From a virus, in the IMG/VR virus record IMGVR_UViG_3300000101_000035, positions 1 to 24,232 of that record: a DNA stretch of 24,232 bases. One strand, 5' to 3'. The translations under genes and the position numbers were made by a program. Position 1 is the stretch's first letter. The number at the start of each line of letters is the position of its first letter. Shown in pieces: positions 21,495-24,232 of this stretch. The notes beneath the pieces are model-generated. The model was not told the origin of the DNA, searched no databases, and saw nothing but the letters and a program-made list of their open reading frames with translations.

Positions 21495-24232
21495 TTATTT
21501 CGGTATTAAGTTAAAATCTTCGTCTGTTTCTTCACCTTTAGAATTATACCATTTCTGTACCCCATTATGTGTGTTTGTGCAGGGATCTTGAAAAATAGCT
21601 CGTTCTTCTATGTCTAAGTGATATGGTAGCTTAGCTGAGAATTTATGGGTTCCGGGACCGAGCTTAATCACTTCTTTTAAGAAATCAATTCCATAAATCC
21701 ATTCACCGTAATTTATGTTATTGTACTTATAATAAGTAGAAATATGATCGAGGAAATTATTCCACCAATTCAAGGGATCTGACTGAAGATTTGCATTTAA
21801 AATATTATTTGTTGCTGTAATGAGTTGATCTTTTGTTAAATTAGTTGATTCTGCTTTAACGACTATAAAATTTGTTGTTGCTGAGGATTCTTCAATTCTT
21901 GCCCCATTAGGCATGTTTACGCAAGGATCAATAACAAGATTTGATCCGCCGGTATTGACGTTGACTCTAAATACAAAATCTTGCGGTCCAACATTTGTTG
22001 AATAGTTAACGGCTACTCCATTCTCAGTCTCAACTCTCGCGCGAAGAGTGTCAGGCTCTTCAGTAATAGTGTAAACTTTATCGTTGTATATAAACATATT
22101 GCTTATCGGCTCAGAAGTACTAATATCTGGAGATCCTATTCCGTCGGGGCTCTCCGGACCCGATTTACCCGGAAAATCTCCCCAAGGGGGATTGCTTAAA
22201 ACACCAGCTACTAATGTTTTCGCTTCATAAGCTAAAGTACTCATGAGTGTCTTATCATTTAATTCTAGCTCGATCATAATTTGCTCAGGCTCTGAAATCT
22301 CTCCGCATTTTTTAATTTTCAACGCCTCGGCAATATAAAATCTACATTTTATCTCTATGGGGAAAGATTTTGACTGCGAACCTGTTATGTTATTTCCTGA
22401 GTCTCCCACCGATGTTAGCACTTGTATTCCATCATTTTTCCAGTTTGAGTTGACAGCGCTTTCAGACTTAAGAGTAACTCCTGAAGTATCGTTTTCAATT
22501 CCTACTATATGGAGCATATTAAAAGCCGCACTGGAACTCGATGGGTCTGAAAAAAGACACTCCCTCTGGGAAATAGCCTTTAGAAACTCTCCTCCTGATG
22601 TTCCCTGCCTATCATTGCCTAGAGTGAAATCTGGATTGCCCACGCCAAGCGGTCCACTTGTTGCTTGTCCGTTATCAAAACCCCAGCCTATATTTAAATT
22701 TTTGGGGAGTTGTAATCCTTCTAAAGCACTTCCGGCTACACCCTCTCCATACAGGGCAACAGAAAATGCTTTTTTCGATTTTACTAAAATAGTATTAAAT
22801 TTACTTTGTTCAAAACTAGAATTATATTCATCATTTACTTTCCCCCAACTATTTCCTGTGTATTTGTGTCCCCCATACTTCACGACCTGGAAATCTTTTG
22901 GTACTTTTAGGTCAATCAATGAAACTAAATTGTGAACAACCCCATTATTATCATTAAAGATTTCAAACTTATCCGCAGGATCAACGGCGGAATTATGAGT
23001 TTCTGCCTTAAGAGAAAAATCGCCATTCCAAGCTACGGTACTGCTCTCAAGCGTACATGTTCCTGGATCTGCGGAATAACCTGAACAGTCTGGACTTTTG
23101 CCGCAAGAATCTTTTTTCGGCTCAAGGCTTGTTGCGTCTGTGGTTGTCGTGTAATAATATTTAAATCTTTCCGACTTGAGCTTAACAGAACACGAGTCTG
23201 CGTCTATGTCATCGGGAAGATTTATACCGCCAATTATGGCACTGTCATCGAAATATTTTTTAAATTGCTCGCAGTTTTTGATGTTCTCTTCGAAGTATTC
23301 CCAGCTACACCATTCATTTGCGTAGCCCCATTGAGCATTGTGAGCTGAAGATGATTTATTTGGCACTGGTACAATCGCGCAAAGGGCTTGGGAGCCCTGC
23401 TTTGATTCACAACAGTCATCGCATGTTTCTGGGGCGCTGCCACCTTCAATGGCAGCTATAACTGCTTCTCTTAAACCTTCAATATGATCTATATCGCCAT
23501 TGGGGCCGGGATTACGTCCTGAATAATTTTCAGTCTGCGCATATGCAACATTATCAAAATGAATAACATCATTATCAGTACCTAGGTGAGGGTTCGGGTT
23601 TTCACTACCAACAATAGCTGGATAACCAGCTTCTCTGACATTATAGTACCCGCTACATTTATTGTAACAATTTATAAATGTGAATTCGTTCTTTGGATCG
23701 GAAGCTGATCCTCCGGTATCGTAAGGCAATACATCAGGAGAGTCTCGGTCTCCATTAAAGCCGGAAACTATCGGAGGTAGTTTTTCAGAAGCTTTAACTT
23801 GTAAGCATACCTGAAGTTCGTAACCATCATAATTCGGATCAGGAGTAGATGGTGGATTTGCTCCATTATTTGTTAGTAGATTCATTGCCTGACCTGTGCT
23901 TATACCAAATTCAACCCTAACCTGTTTTTCTTCTATAAGCTCAGGTGAATAAAATCCAGATAATTGACCAGTCTGTGGGTTAATAAGATTATTTATCCAG
24001 CAGGCTTGAGTTTTTTTAACTTTGATTGGCTTAATATCAGCGTGTCCTGTCGCGCCATTTATAAAAGGATCAAAGTTTCCTATAAATTTATATGATGCCC
24101 GAGCTTGTCCTGATAGAAATTTAAACATCTCAAGTCCGTTAATTTTGTCTGTCACTTTTATCGCTCGTCGATCAACTGGATCTGTGGAAACTAAATAAGC
24201 ATCACATACATTTGCTGTAGTTCGATATACAT
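21495..24232 (-). CDS. Large cysteine-rich protein, possible virion or surface protein (5' part off right edge)
   Basis: Unrecognised. The frame is open to the window edge: 25 further codons (VYRTTANVCDAYLVSTDPVDRRAIK) precede the GTG at 24155 without a stop, so that GTG is not the start and the gene continues to the right; 911 residues are visible. Residues 160-370 counted from that GTG carry a dozen cysteines, including INCYNKC and TCDDCCES, with a TTTT/low-complexity stretch and Gly/Asn/Ser-rich loops. Two similar C-terminal segments end in DPCxNxxNG (about 21910-21935 and 21565-21590). Composition (few Lys clusters, many Asn, Ser, Gly, Asp) fits a beta-rich secreted or structural protein. 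It could be a tail or capsid-decorating protein or an adhesin; this is inference from composition and phage context. The base composition looks less AT-rich than the glycan genes. Confidence 0.7.
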   Translation of the reverse strand, partial: VYRTTANVCDAYLVSTDPVDRRAIKVTDKINGLEMFKFLSGQARASYKFIGNFDPFINGATGHADIKPIKVKKTQACWINNLINPQTGQLSGFYSPELIEEKQVRVEFGISTGQAMNLLTNNGANPPSTPDPNYDGYELQVCLQVKASEKLPPIVSGFNGDRDSPDVLPYDTGGSASDPKNEFTFINCYNKCSGYYNVREAGYPAIVGSENPNPHLGTDNDVIHFDNVAYAQTENYSGRNPGPNGDIDHIEGLREAVIAAIEGGSAPETCDDCCESKQGSQALCAIVPVPNKSSSAHNAQWGYANEWCSWEYFEENIKNCEQFKKYFDDSAIIGGINLPDDIDADSCSVKLKSERFKYYYTTTTDATSLEPKKDSCGKSPDCSGYSADPGTCTLESSTVAWNGDFSLKAETHNSAVDPADKFEIFNDNNGVVHNLVSLIDLKVPKDFQVVKYGGHKYTGNSWGKVNDEYNSSFEQSKFNTILVKSKKAFSVALYGEGVAGSALEGLQLPKNLNIGWGFDNGQATSGPLGVGNPDFTLGNDRQGTSGGEFLKAISQRECLFSDPSSSSAAFNMLHIVGIENDTSGVTLKSESAVNSNWKNDGIQVLTSVGDSGNNITGSQSKSFPIEIKCRFYIAEALKIKKCGEISEPEQIMIELELNDKTLMSTLAYEAKTLVAGVLSNPPWGDFPGKSGPESPDGIGSPDISTSEPISNMFIYNDKVYTITEEPDTLRARVETENGVAVNYSTNVGPQDFVFRVNVNTGGSNLVIDPCVNMPNGARIEESSATTNFIVVKAESTNLTKDQLITATNNILNANLQSDPLNWWNNFLDHISTYYKYNNINYGEWIYGIDFLKEVIKLGPGTHKFSAKLPYHLDIEERAIFQDPCTNTHNGVQKWYNSKGEETDEDFNLIPK

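Noticed and set aside
22357-22935. 192-residue plus-strand open frame
   Set aside because: It is antisense to the large cysteine-rich gene, which has better composition and continues on both sides; the plus-strand reading has no recognisable domain and no promoter.
24153-24155. GTG at 24155 as the start of the cysteine-rich gene
   Set aside because: The frame continues with sensible protein sequence for 25 more codons to the window edge and no stop, so the true start lies outside.
1-24232. CRISPR arrays, tRNA or rRNA genes, insertion sequences, attachment sites
   Set aside because: I saw no regularly spaced repeats, no cloverleaf-like sequence, no transposase domain and no terminal inverted repeats; the only multi-copy elements are the promoter module and the transferase modules already described.

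Overview
The window looks like a piece of a large, AT-rich, T4-like tailed phage (myovirus) genome. Every credible gene reads on the minus strand, so transcription runs from the right edge to the left edge. The assignment rests on three recognisable replication genes in the T4 order: a RecA/UvsX recombinase, then a DnaB-type helicase (T4 gene 41 equivalent), then a TOPRIM primase (T4 gene 61 equivalent). Packed overlapping genes, no tRNA or rRNA, and no metabolic housekeeping genes agree with this. The host cannot be named. A bacterium with sigma70-type promoters is likely, because several near-consensus -35/extended -10 promoters are visible.

Layout in transcription order. (1) 24232-21495: a long cysteine-rich protein, open at the right edge, perhaps a virion or surface protein. 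(2) 21449-21072: a small lysine-rich orphan with its own good promoter. (3) 21040-19892: uvsX, also with its own promoter. (4) 19895-3055: an uninterrupted run of sixteen genes for glycan synthesis and decoration. It has about ten glycosyltransferase genes (several multidomain), a UDP-galactopyranose mutase, a GDP-sugar dehydratase/reductase-like SDR and five SAM-methyltransferase domains of different families. Two internal promoters (upstream of 14002 and of 11262) share a repeated module. (5) 3035-2316: a small PD-(D/E)XK/VSR-like nuclease and an 81-residue orphan. (6) 2267-1: helicase with its own near-perfect promoter, then primase, which runs off the left edge.

How it fits together: sugar nucleotides made or remodelled by the SDR (GDP-deoxyhexose type) and by Glf (UDP-galactofuranose) would feed a battery of transferases that includes two unrelated fucosyltransferase-like proteins (GT10-like and GT11-like). 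The methyltransferases would cap or tune the sugars. The island separates uvsX from the helicase and primase, which lie close together in T4. The product could be a glycan on the virion, on the host surface, or on phage DNA or protein; the sequence alone does not decide.

Most junctions are ATGA or TAATG-type overlaps, and the start codons inspected lack a Shine-Dalgarno sequence. Translation therefore probably depends on coupling and, at promoter-proximal genes, on very short leaders. Several genes have a longer open frame upstream, but the overlap pattern points to a shorter start; I give the shorter one in those cases. There is no stretch over 300 bases without a gene; the longest is about 100 bases (11263-11362).
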